From NCBI RefSeq assembly GCF_003382565.3, contig NZ_CP086253.1, forward strand, positions 2,852,001-2,916,000: a stretch of DNA of 64,000 bases, written 5' to 3'. Source of the stretch: Pectobacterium aquaticum. GTDB lineage: Bacteria > Pseudomonadota > Gammaproteobacteria > Enterobacterales > Enterobacteriaceae. Each line of letters begins with the position of its first letter. Within the stretch, counting starts at the first letter, position 1. The position numbers and the translations under genes are program-made. The notes under the pieces were generated by a model. That model was given only the letters and a program-made list of their open reading frames with translations, did no database searches and was not told the origin of the DNA. Below are positions 25,501 through 35,038 of the stretch, piece after piece.

Positions 25501-26808
25501 ATGCAAAGGCAGAAGTTACTTGTACAGATAGTCTTGGCTATCGTCTTGGGAATATTAATCGGCTGGGCTTGCCATCAATATCTTGACGGCAGTCGAGCAA
25601 AAGAAGTTGCATCTTATTTCAACATGGTTACCGATATCTTCCTGCGTCTGATCAAAATGATCATCGCGCCACTGGTCTTCGCTACGCTAGTTTCCGGCCT
25701 GGCAAGCATGGGAGGAAACTCTTCTGCCGTTGGCCGTATCGGTATGAAAGCGATGATCTGGTTTGTCAGCGCCTCGTTCATTTCTCTGCTCATTGGTATG
25801 CTCTTCGCTAACCTGTTCCAACCCGGTGCGGGCATGAATCTCGAAGTCCCCGTACAGCATGTTGCGACAGGCCTGAATACCGACAGCTTTACACTTAAGA
25901 GCTTCATCAGCCATATCTTCCCGAAAAGTATCGTCGAAGCGATGGCGAACAATGAGATCCTGCAAATTCTGGTGTTCTCTCTGTTCTTCGGCTCCGCGCT
26001 TGCCTATGTAAAAGGCCACAACAAGCACGCGACCACGATCATTTCCATGATCGAAGAGCTGACCAAAGTGATGTTCCGCGTGACCGACTACGTGATGGCG
26101 CTGGCCCCTATTGCTGTCTTTGCCGCAATCGCTTCCGCGATTACCACGCAAGGTCTGGGCCTGCTTTACGACTTCGGTAAACTGATCGGTGAGTTCTACC
26201 TCGGTCTGGCCGTACTGTGGGGCGTTCTGTTCCTGGTTGGCTACCTGTTCCTGGGCAAAGGCATCGTTAAACTGGCGAAACTGATTCGTGAACCGACCAT
26301 GCTGGCTTTCGCCACGGCGAGCAGTGAATCGGCTTATCCGAAAACCATGGAAGCGCTGACCAAATTCGGCGTGCCGAAAAAAGTCACCAGCTTTGTGCTG
26401 CCGCTCGGTTACTCGTTCAACCTCGACGGTTCTATGATGTACCAGTCCTTTGCGATTCTGTTTATCGCACAGGCTTACAACATCGACCTGAGCGTTACTG
26501 AACAAATCCTGATTCTGCTGACGCTGATGATCACCAGTAAAGGGATGGCGGGCGTAGCGCGAGCTTCCATCGTGGTGGTTGCCGCAACGCTGCCGATGTT
26601 CAGCCTGCCGGAAGCCGGTATTCTACTGATCATCGGTATTGATCAGTTTCTGGATATGGGCCGTACTGCAACTAACGTCATCGGTAACAGTATCTCTACC
26701 GCCGTTGTGGCCAGTCTGGAAAAAGACGTGCGCGATGATGATGAGGAAGAGGCCGCCGACGAAGTCGTCGCCTATAAGGAACCTCAGCAGGCTACGCAAA
26801 ATAGCTAA
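25501..26808 (+). CDS. Dicarboxylate/amino acid:cation symporter (DAACS family)
   Basis: A 435-residue inner-membrane symporter of the same family as GltP and DctA. It has the re-entrant loop motif AFATASSESAYPKT, the NLDGSMMYQ signature and DQFLDMGRTATNVIGNS, plus an acidic tail (DDDEEEAADEV). It imports a dicarboxylate or acidic amino acid with H+ or Na+. Sequence alone does not separate these; the GKGIVKLAKLIREP region differs from GltP. The start at 25501 (MQRQKLLVQIV) follows GAGG; an in-frame start at 25465 is less likely. Single gene with its own terminator. Confidence 0.85.
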   Translation: MQRQKLLVQIVLAIVLGILIGWACHQYLDGSRAKEVASYFNMVTDIFLRLIKMIIAPLVFATLVSGLASMGGNSSAVGRIGMKAMIWFVSASFISLLIGMLFANLFQPGAGMNLEVPVQHVATGLNTDSFTLKSFISHIFPKSIVEAMANNEILQILVFSLFFGSALAYVKGHNKHATTIISMIEELTKVMFRVTDYVMALAPIAVFAAIASAITTQGLGLLYDFGKLIGEFYLGLAVLWGVLFLVGYLFLGKGIVKLAKLIREPTMLAFATASSESAYPKTMEALTKFGVPKKVTSFVLPLGYSFNLDGSMMYQSFAILFIAQAYNIDLSVTEQILILLTLMITSKGMAGVARASIVVVAATLPMFSLPEAGILLIIGIDQFLDMGRTATNVIGNSISTAVVASLEKDVRDDDEEEAADEVVAYKEPQQATQNS

Positions 26809-26833
26809 TGCTGAGTGAGTGAATATGTCATCT

Positions 26834-26862
26834 ATAGCGGCCTTCGGGTCGCTATTTTTTTA
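26834..26862 (+). terminator. Intrinsic terminator after the symporter gene
   Basis: ATAGCGGCC / GGTCGCTAT, a nine-pair stem (one G-T pair) with UUCG loop and a run of seven Ts. Confidence 0.85.
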
Positions 26863-26913
26863 TCTCTCGTTGCCTGCCCACATTTCGTTTCATCATCTGT
26901 ATGGTCACGACGC

Positions 26914-27813
26914 TTAGAGTCCAGACGCCGATGACAGCCCTTTCATGTAGCGCCAGAATTTCTCAGAAGCCACATTCAACCGCGCATCGAGGCGATACAG
27001 ATAAACCCCCATGCGGATCACGGCATTTTCCATGCTCAGGATCGCCAGCTCTTTGTTTTTTAGCTCTTCCTGAATGGAATAATCCGGCAGCCAGGCAATA
27101 CCATAACCTTTCTTCGTCATACGTTTGAGCAAGTCGCTCATGGAAGAAACAAAATTGACCGTAAACTTATCGCTGTCGACGCTGGATAAGTAGCGACTGA
27201 CCTGACGCCCCATGTAGCTCGTTTCGGTATAGTTGAGTAGCGGCACCGATGAGGCACTGACATCAAACAGTGGCTTCCCTGCACTATCACACGCGCAGAC
27301 CGGATAAAGCCGGGACTCCAGTATCTTCTCGTGCATGAAGGGCTCCCCCATCAGATCCTCATTGTAGAATGAAAAAATGAAGTCACTGCGCCCTTCTTTT
27401 AGATTCAGCACCGCCTCATCGACATCAATCGATTCGACATAAAAGATTTTTTCCTGCGGGTCCGGCACGTCTTTTAACAGCTCCGGCATGATGAATACCG
27501 ACAGCGAATGTGCCGCGGCGATAGTGATCTTATTCTTGTAATTGTCCCCGCCGTGCAGCTTATTGAGCTGATACTCCAAATCGTCCAGCGTATTGCGGAT
27601 ATAGGCGTGGAACACGCGCCCCTGCTCGGTTAACTGTAGCGGCAACGCGCTACGGTCGAAAATATCAAACCCAACCGCCGCTTCCAGCGCCTGAATTCGC
27701 CGACTGAATGAGGATTGAGAAATATTCCGCTTCTCGGCTGCCAGCGTAAAACTCCGGTGTTCTTCCAGCACAATAAAATCATACAGCCACTTGGTTTCGA
27801 TATTGTTCAGCAT
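26914..27813 (-). CDS. LysR-type regulator, HypT-like
   Basis: A 299-residue LTTR. The N-terminal helix-turn-helix is LAAEKRNISQSSFSRRIQALE, preceded by IETKWLYDFIVLEE. The effector domain has ITIAAAHSLSVFIMPELL, SIDVDEAVLNLKEGRSDFIFSF and SYMGRQVSRYL, with GYGIAWLPDYSIQEEL near the end. This matches the pattern of E. coli HypT (YjiE), which responds to hypochlorite through methionine oxidation. It is divergent from the racemase gene and could regulate it. Whether it senses HOCl here is unknown. Confidence 0.75.
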   Translation of the reverse strand: MLNNIETKWLYDFIVLEEHRSFTLAAEKRNISQSSFSRRIQALEAAVGFDIFDRSALPLQLTEQGRVFHAYIRNTLDDLEYQLNKLHGGDNYKNKITIAAAHSLSVFIMPELLKDVPDPQEKIFYVESIDVDEAVLNLKEGRSDFIFSFYNEDLMGEPFMHEKILESRLYPVCACDSAGKPLFDVSASSVPLLNYTETSYMGRQVSRYLSSVDSDKFTVNFVSSMSDLLKRMTKKGYGIAWLPDYSIQEELKNKELAILSMENAVIRMGVYLYRLDARLNVASEKFWRYMKGLSSASGL

Positions 27814-28035
27814 CGTCCCTCACTCAAAACGCTCAGCGCCATGTTTTCGCTCCCTATGTCAACGTTCTGCATCGCCAACAAAGATACTTTCCACCGAAGG
27901 CCGTTAAACCCAGTAAAAGCATAGAGATGCCAATAGTTATGCAAATCATACATAGCAGATGGGAATTTAGCAATTCACATTGCCAGGCAGTGTGAGATTA
28001 TCCTTTTAATTTCATAATGCTACAGGGTTAACAGC

Positions 28036-28752
28036 ATGAACAGTCTCGTGGGAATTCTTGGCGGTATGGGGCCGGGTGCAACCGTCGATGCGATGCAAAA
28101 ACTGATCAAAAACACGCCAGCCTATCGGGACCAAGACCATATTCCGATGATTGCGGTTTCTATTCCTGATATCCCTGACAGAACACAATGCATTCTCCAG
28201 CACAGCGCGTCACCGCTGGATAAAATGCTGCAATATATGAAAATTCTCGAAAATGCGGGTGCTGAATGCATCATTATCCCGTGCAATACCGCGCACTATT
28301 GGTTTAATGACTTAAAACAGCAGTGCCGTGCGGAAATGATCAGCATTATTGATGTGACCTGTCAGGCAATTAAGCATGCCAATACCACACGCGTCGGCCT
28401 ATTGGCGACGACAGCGACGGTCAAAGCGAGAATTTATCAGGACAACCTGATTACCGATAATATTGATTGCTACACGCCGGATGATGCAGACCAACACCAG
28501 GTAATGGAAAGCATCTACGCGTATAAATCTGGTGATATCACCGGAGCCTATAGCCTATTGTCACCGGTAAAAGATCGCCTGTTGCAGGCTGGCGTTGAGA
28601 AAATTATTCTGGGTTGTACCGAGCTTCCCTTGATCCTGGAGCAGGAAGTCAGAACGTCACCGCAACACTATGTCGATGCGACGGAAGAGTTAATTAAGAA
28701 AACGGTTGAGTGGTATTTTACCCACAGTCCGAGAAATGATATCGCCGCCTGA
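28036..28752 (+). CDS. Aspartate/glutamate racemase family protein
   Basis: A 238-residue PLP-independent racemase. It has the N-terminal GILGGMGPGATVDAM loop and both catalytic cysteine motifs: CNTAHYW (~residue 84) and GCTELPLI (~residue 197). Enzymes of this fold interconvert D and L forms of Asp or Glu through two-base catalysis. It is divergent from the HypT-like regulator and convergent with an NlpA-type lipoprotein gene, which could supply or sense an amino acid. The actual substrate cannot be decided from sequence. Confidence 0.82.
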   Translation: MNSLVGILGGMGPGATVDAMQKLIKNTPAYRDQDHIPMIAVSIPDIPDRTQCILQHSASPLDKMLQYMKILENAGAECIIIPCNTAHYWFNDLKQQCRAEMISIIDVTCQAIKHANTTRVGLLATTATVKARIYQDNLITDNIDCYTPDDADQHQVMESIYAYKSGDITGAYSLLSPVKDRLLQAGVEKIILGCTELPLILEQEVRTSPQHYVDATEELIKKTVEWYFTHSPRNDIAA

Positions 28753-28774
28753 TTCGCCGTTTCCGACAGATAAT

Positions 28775-28801
28775 GGGTCCGGTGAAATATCTACCGGACC
28801 C
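28775..28801. terminator. Inverted repeat between racemase and lipoprotein genes
   Basis: GGGTCCGGT / ACCGGACCC, a perfect 9-bp stem with a 9-nt loop between converging genes. No T-run follows on either side, so it may act with Rho or protect 3' ends. Confidence 0.5.
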
Positions 28802-28827
28802 GATTCAAAACGGAAAAAACAGTGTCA

Positions 28828-29643
28828 TTACCAGCCTTTTACCGCACCACCATTAAAAATACGGTTCGCAGCCTGTTCAACTTCATCAGACTGATAGGCT
28901 TGAATAAACTTTTTGACGTTCTCCGCCTCTTTATTATTTTCACGCGTCACAATGATATTCACATACGGTGATTCTTTATCTTCAATAAAAATACCGTCTT
29001 TCGTTGGCGTTAAGCCCGTTTGCTGAATATAGGTCGTACTAATAATGGCTACCGTCACTTGCGGATCGTCTAACAAACGCGGCAACTGTGCCCCTTCCAC
29101 TTCCATAATACGCAGATTATGCGGATTCGTCGTGATATCCAGCACCGTCGGCAATAAGCCCGTGTCAGGCTTTAGAGTAATTAATCCGGTCTTTTGCAAT
29201 AGCAGCAACGCTCGCCCCAAATTGGTAGGATCGAAAGGAATCGCAATGGTATCGCCGTCTTTCAGATCGTTGATATTTTTAATTTTCTTCGAATAACCCG
29301 CCATCGGGAAAACGAAGGTATTTCCTACCGCCACCAGCTTATAACCGTGTTCACGGTTTTGCTGTTCGAGGAAAGGACGATGCTGAAAGACGTTCGCATC
29401 CAAATCGCTTTTATCCGTCGCCTCGTTCGGCAAGAGTGAACCGCTGAACCCTACCAGCTCAACCTCCAGACCATACTTTTCTTTTGCCACTTTCTTCGCG
29501 ACATCGGCGACGTCCTGTTCCGCGCCGTTAATCACACCGACTTTAATGTGGTTGGCAGAGTGACTTGCGCTATCGCATGCCGTCAACGCCATCGCCGCCG
29601 TAACCATTCCTGCCACCAGCGCTATACGCCATTTATTCATCAT
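28828..29643 (-). CDS. NlpA/MetQ-family substrate-binding lipoprotein
   Basis: A 271-residue lipoprotein. The signal peptide ends at LTAC (lipidated Cys), followed by an NlpA-type binding domain with IKVGVINGAEQDVADVA, LDANVFQHRPFLEQQN and IAIPFDPTNLGRALLLLQ. MetQ-type proteins bind methionine or similar amino acids for an ABC importer. No ATPase or permease gene is adjacent, so it is an orphan binding protein that may serve a MetNI transporter encoded elsewhere. The ligand is not certain. Confidence 0.85.
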   Translation of the reverse strand: MMNKWRIALVAGMVTAAMALTACDSASHSANHIKVGVINGAEQDVADVAKKVAKEKYGLEVELVGFSGSLLPNEATDKSDLDANVFQHRPFLEQQNREHGYKLVAVGNTFVFPMAGYSKKIKNINDLKDGDTIAIPFDPTNLGRALLLLQKTGLITLKPDTGLLPTVLDITTNPHNLRIMEVEGAQLPRLLDDPQVTVAIISTTYIQQTGLTPTKDGIFIEDKESPYVNIIVTRENNKEAENVKKFIQAYQSDEVEQAANRIFNGGAVKGW

Positions 29644-29771
29644 TCTGGTTTACCTGATATCGTAACTGTATCGATTTAAAGAGAAAAACAGTAACGCCCC
29701 ATAATTCACCGAGTCAAATAACTCCGCGTTCTATGAATATGCATTTCATCATTTGGTCAACGAAACGAATA

Positions 29772-29898
<127 letters not shown>

Positions 29899-30003
29899 AG
29901 GATATCTGTTAAGCCGATTCCATTTTACCTATCTGCTATTGCTCACCTCTACATTCCCCCGCATTATGACGTTTTGATGACTTTGAATTCACACGGCGAA
30001 ACC

Positions 30004-30633
30004 ATGATTAATGTGGCTTTGGTTGACGATCACATCGTTGTACGGTCTGGCTTTGCACAGCTTCTGACGTTAGAAAATGACATTCAGGTTGTTGGACAAT
30101 ATGCTTCTGCGGCACAGGCGTGGCCCCATCTACTCAAACAGCCGATTGACGTCGCCGTGATTGATATCGCCATGCCGGACGAAAGCGGCCTGTCGTTATT
30201 AACCCGTCTGCGTCAGCAGCGCCCCAATTTTCGCGCCATTATTCTGAGCATCTATGACACCACGGCGTTTGTACAAAGCGCGCTGGACGCGGGTGCAGGC
30301 GGCTATCTCACGAAGCGCTGTGGCCCGGAAGAGTTAGTACAAGCGGTTCGCGTGGTCAGCAGCGGTGGCCTTTACCTGTGTGCTGATGCACTGCACGCCA
30401 TTCGCCATCAGCAGCAGCCACCGAAGGAGTTGCTGGCGCTGACCCCACGCGAACGAGAAATATTCAGCTTGCTGATCAACGGGATTAGTGTGAAAAGCAT
30501 TGCTGAACAGCTCGAACTCAGCCATAAGACGGTTCACGTTCACCGTGCCAATATTCTCAGTAAATTACAGTGTGAATCCACGGTAGAACTGGTGCACTTT
30601 GCACTGCAACACCAATTGCTGGCTGGGAAGTAA
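30004..30633 (+). CDS. uhpA: Response regulator UhpA
   Basis: A 209-residue NarL/FixJ-type regulator. The receiver domain (1-120) has the acidic pocket VDDH, the phosphorylation site VIDIAMPDES (Asp ~54) and GYLTKRCGPEEL. The C-terminal LuxR-type helix-turn-helix reads LTPREREIFSLL and IAEQLELSHKTVHVHRANIL. It matches E. coli UhpA, which activates sugar-phosphate uptake. The start at 30004 (MINVALVDDH) is chosen by alignment to E. coli; the frame is open to 29887 inside the ERIC repeat. It is three bases upstream of uhpB. Confidence 0.9.
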   Translation: MINVALVDDHIVVRSGFAQLLTLENDIQVVGQYASAAQAWPHLLKQPIDVAVIDIAMPDESGLSLLTRLRQQRPNFRAIILSIYDTTAFVQSALDAGAGGYLTKRCGPEELVQAVRVVSSGGLYLCADALHAIRHQQQPPKELLALTPREREIFSLLINGISVKSIAEQLELSHKTVHVHRANILSKLQCESTVELVHFALQHQLLAGK

Positions 30634-30636
30634 ATC

Positions 30637-32211
30637 ATGCGTCGCCTGCACGTCATCGGCATGACGCTGTTTCTGGCCTTTTTCTATAGCCTGATTTGGC
30701 TGGCGCTGTGGACCATCAGTTTCTATTTGAGCAACAACGGCCAGCAGGCAGCGCTGCTGTTACCGCAAGGGCTGCGGCTGGCGTTGATGATTTTGCTTCC
30801 GCGCAAATACTGGCCGACCTTACTGCTTGCGGAAATCGCCATCCAGAGCTGGCTTATCAGCGAACAGCTCATGACGCGTTCGCTGCTGCTACTTTCCCCG
30901 TTCCTTAGCCTGATTCCGGCCATCATCACGCATAAAATTTGGCATCGCTATACGCTTTATTGGCAGCGACTTCTGCTATTACTGGCCGCGCTGACGCTCA
31001 ATACCGTTCTGCACGGCATCGCTATCGGCCCTTGGTTACATTCGCAGCTGACGCAAACGCTGCTGGCCACGTTTACCGGCGGCGTCCTGCTGATTCCGTT
31101 CATCTATCTGCTGTACGAATACATCAAACAGCAGCATTTGCAGACACTGCTGGCACAGGAGATCCCCGATCCGCCGCTGCGTACCTCGCTGCTGATTTGG
31201 TGTTCGCTGTTTTTTTCTATCGGTGTTTGCCTGCAAATGACGTTCACACCCGAGATGGAACGCCTGCTGCTGATTTTCGTTTTTCTCCCTAACGTGGTCA
31301 TGGCATATAAATTCGGCTGGCAAGGCGGCGTGCTCTCCGCCGTGCTCGGCAGCCTGATGATTGCCGTCACACGTCAGGTGAGCGGAGCCTTCGACGATCT
31401 GCGCGAACTGGAGCTCTTTCTCTCCACGCAGGCACTACTCGGCATTGGGCTGGGGATCGCGATCAGCCGTCAGCAACAGCTGGCACAGCGGCTCCAGCGC
31501 TATCGTCATCAGTTGGAGCAGGAGCTGAAAACTCGGCGGCGACTCATGGAGCGCATCATCCACACCGAAGAGGCCGTACGCAAAGACATCGCGCGCGAGC
31601 TGCACGATGACATCGGTCAAAACATCACTGCCATTCAGATTCAGGCCATGCTGGTGAAACACAGCGCACCGGCCGAGGCGGCTCAGCATGCCGCCGGACA
31701 AATCAGCGAGCTGTCGCGGCGCATCCACCACACCACCCGCCAGCTTCTGCGCCAGTTGCGCCCGCCGGTGCTGGATGAAATGGTGTTGGATAAAGCGCTG
31801 CATCATCTGGCGGATGAATTTGCCTTCTCGGCTCGCGGTATCCAGTTTCAGCTGGATTATCAGCTCCCCACGCCTCCGCATGATGACGTCGTGGTTTTCA
31901 CGCTTTACCGGCTGGTGCAGGAACTGCTTAACAACATCAACAAGCACGCCAGCGCGACGCAGATTACCGTTCGGCTTTCCCAACAGGCTGACCTGATTAC
32001 GCTCAACGTTATTGATAACGGTGTGGGCATCGCACAAGACAGATCGCATCCGACAGGCGGTGGCTTTGGCCTGCGGGGCATCGAGGAACGCGTACAGGCG
32101 TTGGGCGGTAACTGGTTGGTAAACGCTGCCACCCTTAGCGAATCTGGCACGCTGCGTGGTACGCACATAATTGTTAACTTGCCCACAAAATTTAAACAAA
32201 AAGACGACTAA
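30637..32211 (+). CDS. uhpB: Sensor histidine kinase UhpB
   Basis: A 524-residue kinase (E. coli about 500). The N-terminal half has about eight transmembrane helices (a MASE1-like region). The cytoplasmic half has a coiled linker, the H-box KDIARELHDDIGQNITAIQ with the phospho-accepting His, and an HATPase domain (VQELLNNINKHASA; NVIDNGVGI; GFGLRGIEERV). It receives the glucose-6-phosphate signal from UhpC and phosphorylates UhpA. It forms a tight operon with uhpA. An 8-bp-arm inverted repeat begins at its stop codon. Confidence 0.9.
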   Translation: MRRLHVIGMTLFLAFFYSLIWLALWTISFYLSNNGQQAALLLPQGLRLALMILLPRKYWPTLLLAEIAIQSWLISEQLMTRSLLLLSPFLSLIPAIITHKIWHRYTLYWQRLLLLLAALTLNTVLHGIAIGPWLHSQLTQTLLATFTGGVLLIPFIYLLYEYIKQQHLQTLLAQEIPDPPLRTSLLIWCSLFFSIGVCLQMTFTPEMERLLLIFVFLPNVVMAYKFGWQGGVLSAVLGSLMIAVTRQVSGAFDDLRELELFLSTQALLGIGLGIAISRQQQLAQRLQRYRHQLEQELKTRRRLMERIIHTEEAVRKDIARELHDDIGQNITAIQIQAMLVKHSAPAEAAQHAAGQISELSRRIHHTTRQLLRQLRPPVLDEMVLDKALHHLADEFAFSARGIQFQLDYQLPTPPHDDVVVFTLYRLVQELLNNINKHASATQITVRLSQQADLITLNVIDNGVGIAQDRSHPTGGGFGLRGIEERVQALGGNWLVNAATLSESGTLRGTHIIVNLPTKFKQKDD

Positions 32212-32228
32212 CTAGGAATTATTCCTAG
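32212..32228. promoter_or_regulatory. Inverted repeat between uhpB and uhpC, candidate UhpA site
   Basis: CTAGGAAT-T-ATTCCTAG has perfect 8-bp arms around one base. Its TAGGAAT/ATTCCTA core looks like sites of LuxR/FixJ-type proteins such as the RcsAB box, and UhpA is of that family. It lies 72 bp before uhpC, where it could control uhpC-afuABC. There is no T-run, so it is not a typical terminator. Confidence 0.45.
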
Positions 32229-32300
32229 CTATCTAAAACCTTGTCTCATCCTTTTTAATTCACATCCCTCTACTCTTCTCTCAACGCGACGGAGAACCCT

Positions 32301-33641
32301 ATGCAGGCACCCATGTTTTCTACGGGACAGGACTCACTGGGACAGCTTTCACCCACACAAATCAGCCAGCGTTATCGCTACTGGCGACCACGGTTGCTGA
32401 TTTCTATGGTCATCGGGTACGCCACGTTTTACCTGACGCGTAAAAGCATCAACTTCGTCATGCCGGTGATGCAGTTGGAATTAGGGTTAAGCAAAGGCGA
32501 TATCGGTCTGTTGGGGACGCTGTTTTATCTCTGTTACGGCGCATCCAAGTTTATTTCCGGCATCGTGTGCGATCGCAGTCAGGTGCGCTGGTTTATGGGT
32601 GTCGGGCTGATGATTACTGGCGTGCTGAACATTCTGTTCATGTACTGCCAGTCGCTCACGGGTTTGCTGATTGTCTGGGCGCTGAATGGGTTCTTTCAAG
32701 GCTGGGGTTGGCCGCCTTGCGCCAGACTGCTGAGCAGTTGGTATTCGCGCAATGAGCGCGGCCTCTGGTGGGGATGTTGGAATACGTCGATCAACATCGG
32801 CGGTGCGGCGGTTCCACTGCTGGCGGGCTATCTGGCCTCCGAGTGGGGATGGCAGGCGGCGCTGCTGGTGCCGGGCATCATCGGCATTGTGATTGGTCTG
32901 TGGCTGTGCTGGCAGCTGTGTGACAAGCCGCAGCAACAGGGGTTACCAAGCGTCGGCCAGTGGCGGCGCGATTCGCTGGAGCTGCGTCAGGAGCAACAGA
33001 GTCCACCGATGCCGATGCGCCAGATTCTGCGCGATGCGATTTTGCGGAACCGTACCATCTGGCTGCTTGGGGTTTCCTACATTCTGGTGTACCTGATTCG
33101 CATCGCACTGAATGACTGGGGGAACATCTGGCTGTCGGAGAGTCACGGTTTCAACCTGCTCAGCGCGAACGCCACGCTGTCGCTGTTTGAACTGGGCGGA
33201 TTGATGGGGGCGCTGTTTGCCGGCTGGGGTTCAGACCTGCTGTTTCGTGGTCAACGCGCACCGATGATTTTGCTGTTTGCATTAGGGCTGTTTTTAACCA
33301 TGACCGCGCTGTGGCTGGCACCGATTCACCACTATTCACTGCTCGCGGCCTGTTTCTTCAGTATCGGTTTTTTTGTTTTTGGACCACAGATGTTGATTGG
33401 TCTGGCTGCGACGGAATACAGCCATAAGGATGCCGCAGGCACGGTGACAGGTTTTCTGGCGTTGTTTGCCTATCTGGGGGCAGCGCTGGCGGGCTGGCCG
33501 CTGGCACAGGTGCTGCAACACTACGGATGGTCGGGATTTTTTACTCTGCTGGCATTGGCTTCAGCCTGCATCGGGCTCTTACTGATGCCGTTGCTGATGG
33601 CAGGTGTCAGTCGCCGGGAACGTTTGATGACATCAAAATAG
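32301..33641 (+). CDS. uhpC: Membrane glucose-6-phosphate receptor UhpC
   Basis: A 446-residue major-facilitator protein with twelve helices. It belongs to the organophosphate:Pi antiporter group (RYWRPRLLISMVIGYATFYLTRKS; NGFFQGWGWPPCARLL; GWGSDLLFRGQRAPM). Its length and place after uhpAB identify it as UhpC, the sensor subunit that detects external hexose phosphate and turns on UhpB, rather than the transporter UhpT. The ATG at 32301 follows GGAGA. Only 37 bp separates it from afuA, which suggests co-transcription with the ABC transporter. Confidence 0.87.
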   Translation: MQAPMFSTGQDSLGQLSPTQISQRYRYWRPRLLISMVIGYATFYLTRKSINFVMPVMQLELGLSKGDIGLLGTLFYLCYGASKFISGIVCDRSQVRWFMGVGLMITGVLNILFMYCQSLTGLLIVWALNGFFQGWGWPPCARLLSSWYSRNERGLWWGCWNTSINIGGAAVPLLAGYLASEWGWQAALLVPGIIGIVIGLWLCWQLCDKPQQQGLPSVGQWRRDSLELRQEQQSPPMPMRQILRDAILRNRTIWLLGVSYILVYLIRIALNDWGNIWLSESHGFNLLSANATLSLFELGGLMGALFAGWGSDLLFRGQRAPMILLFALGLFLTMTALWLAPIHHYSLLAACFFSIGFFVFGPQMLIGLAATEYSHKDAAGTVTGFLALFAYLGAALAGWPLAQVLQHYGWSGFFTLLALASACIGLLLMPLLMAGVSRRERLMTSK

Positions 33642-33678
33642 CAATAACAACAGATAGACACCTATAAAGGAAAACATC

Positions 33679-34713
33679 ATGAAACTGAGTACCTTAACTA
33701 CCCTCATCGCCGCTGGACTGACCGTTGCTGCCGTTACCACCACCACCGCTCGGGCGGAAGGTCGCCTAGTCATTTACTGTAGCGCCACGAACGCCTTCTG
33801 CGAGGAAGAAGCCAAGGCCTTCGGTGAAAAATACGACGTTAAAACCTCCTTTATCCGCAACGGTTCCGGCAGCACGCTGGCGAAAGTCGATGCAGAGAAG
33901 AAAAACCCACAGGCTGACGTCTGGTACGGCGGCACGCTGGACCCACAATCTCAAGCAGGTGAAATGGATCTGCTGGAACCCTATCAGTCTAAAAATCTTG
34001 ATCAGATCATGCCGCAGTTCCGCGATCCGGCCAAACGTAAAGGCAACTACTCATCTGCCGTTTACGTCGGCATTCTCGGTTTTGGCGTCAACACCGATCG
34101 TCTGAAAGAGAAAAACCTGCCAGTGCCACAGTGCTGGAAAGATCTGACCAATCCGGTCTACAAAGGCGAAATTCAGATTGCTGACCCACAAAGTTCCGGT
34201 ACGGCCTATACCGCACTGGCAACCTTCTCCCAGCTTTGGGGACAGGATCAGGCCTTTGATTACCTGAAGAAACTGAATACCAACGTGTCGCAGTACACCA
34301 AATCCGGTATTGCCCCGGCACGTAACGCTGCACGTGGCGAAACCGCTATCGGTATCGGCTTCCTGCATGACTACTCGCTGGAAAAAGAGAAAGGCGCACC
34401 GCTGACGCTGATCTCCCCGTGTGAAGGCACCGGCTATGAAATTGGCGGCGTCAGCATCCTGAAAGGCGCGCGCAATATGGATAACGCCAAGCTGTTCGTT
34501 GACTGGGCGCTGTCAAAAGAAGCACAGGAACTCTCCTGGAAGAAAGGCCAGTCCTACCAGATTCTGACCAACACCACCGCCGAAGCCTCTCCGCTGTCGC
34601 TGAAGTTGCAAGATCTGAAACTGATCAACTACGACATGGACAAATACGGCGCAGCAGACGTGCGTAAAGAGCTGATTTCCAAGTGGGTTAACGAAGTCAA
34701 AATGGGCCAATAA
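33679..34713 (+). CDS. afuA: Periplasmic hexose-phosphate binding protein AfuA
   Basis: A 344-residue protein with a signal peptide ending ARA-EG and a type II binding-protein fold: RLVIYCSATNAFCEEEAKAFG, ADVWYGGTLDPQSQAG and IADPQSSGTAYTALATF. It resembles AfuA, first called a ferric-iron protein and later shown to bind glucose-6-phosphate and related sugar phosphates. The link with uhpABC here supports the sugar-phosphate role. AGGAAA precedes the start. It is followed by a long hairpin and an ERIC repeat before afuB, which may raise its level over the membrane parts. Confidence 0.87.
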   Translation: MKLSTLTTLIAAGLTVAAVTTTTARAEGRLVIYCSATNAFCEEEAKAFGEKYDVKTSFIRNGSGSTLAKVDAEKKNPQADVWYGGTLDPQSQAGEMDLLEPYQSKNLDQIMPQFRDPAKRKGNYSSAVYVGILGFGVNTDRLKEKNLPVPQCWKDLTNPVYKGEIQIADPQSSGTAYTALATFSQLWGQDQAFDYLKKLNTNVSQYTKSGIAPARNAARGETAIGIGFLHDYSLEKEKGAPLTLISPCEGTGYEIGGVSILKGARNMDNAKLFVDWALSKEAQELSWKKGQSYQILTNTTAEASPLSLKLQDLKLINYDMDKYGAADVRKELISKWVNEVKMGQ

Positions 34714-34766
34714 TCTCGATTCATTGCCCTTGATTCATTGACCTTTATTGATTGCAAAAACAGCGG

Positions 34767-34807
34767 GAACACAGCGTTAAGCTCACATTTCGCTTAACGC
34801 CGTGTTC
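34767..34807 (+). terminator. Long hairpin between afuA and afuB
   Basis: GAACAC-A-GCGTTAAGC pairs with GCTTAACGC-C-GTGTTC, 15 pairs with a single A/C mismatch and a 9-nt loop. No T-run follows. It probably stabilises the afuA 3' end or partly ends transcription, giving more binding protein than permease. Confidence 0.6.
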
Positions 34808-34885
34808 TCAGCATCGCTAATTAACCATTACTCAATATTATTCACCAACCAACACCTGTGACGATTCAATCTCATAAAACAACTC

Positions 34886-35013
34886 AATATCCCTAAATAA
34901 TTCGAGTTGAGTGAAGGCGACAACCGAGCGAATCCCCAGGAGCTTACTCAGGTAAGTGACTGGGGTGAGTAAGGGCAGCCAACGCACAGGCAACTTGAAG
35001 TATGACGGGTATA
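34886..35013 (+). repeat. ERIC repeat, copy 4, inside the afu operon
   Basis: Full-length ERIC (CCCTAAATAATTCGAGTTGA ... CTTGAAGTATGACGGGTATA) lying between afuA and afuB, ending 25 bp before the afuB start. Its left end is ATCCCTAAATAA, so the IS110 target is altered here. Confidence 0.9.
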
Positions 35014-35038
35014 AAACTTGCACGCACCAGGGAACCAT

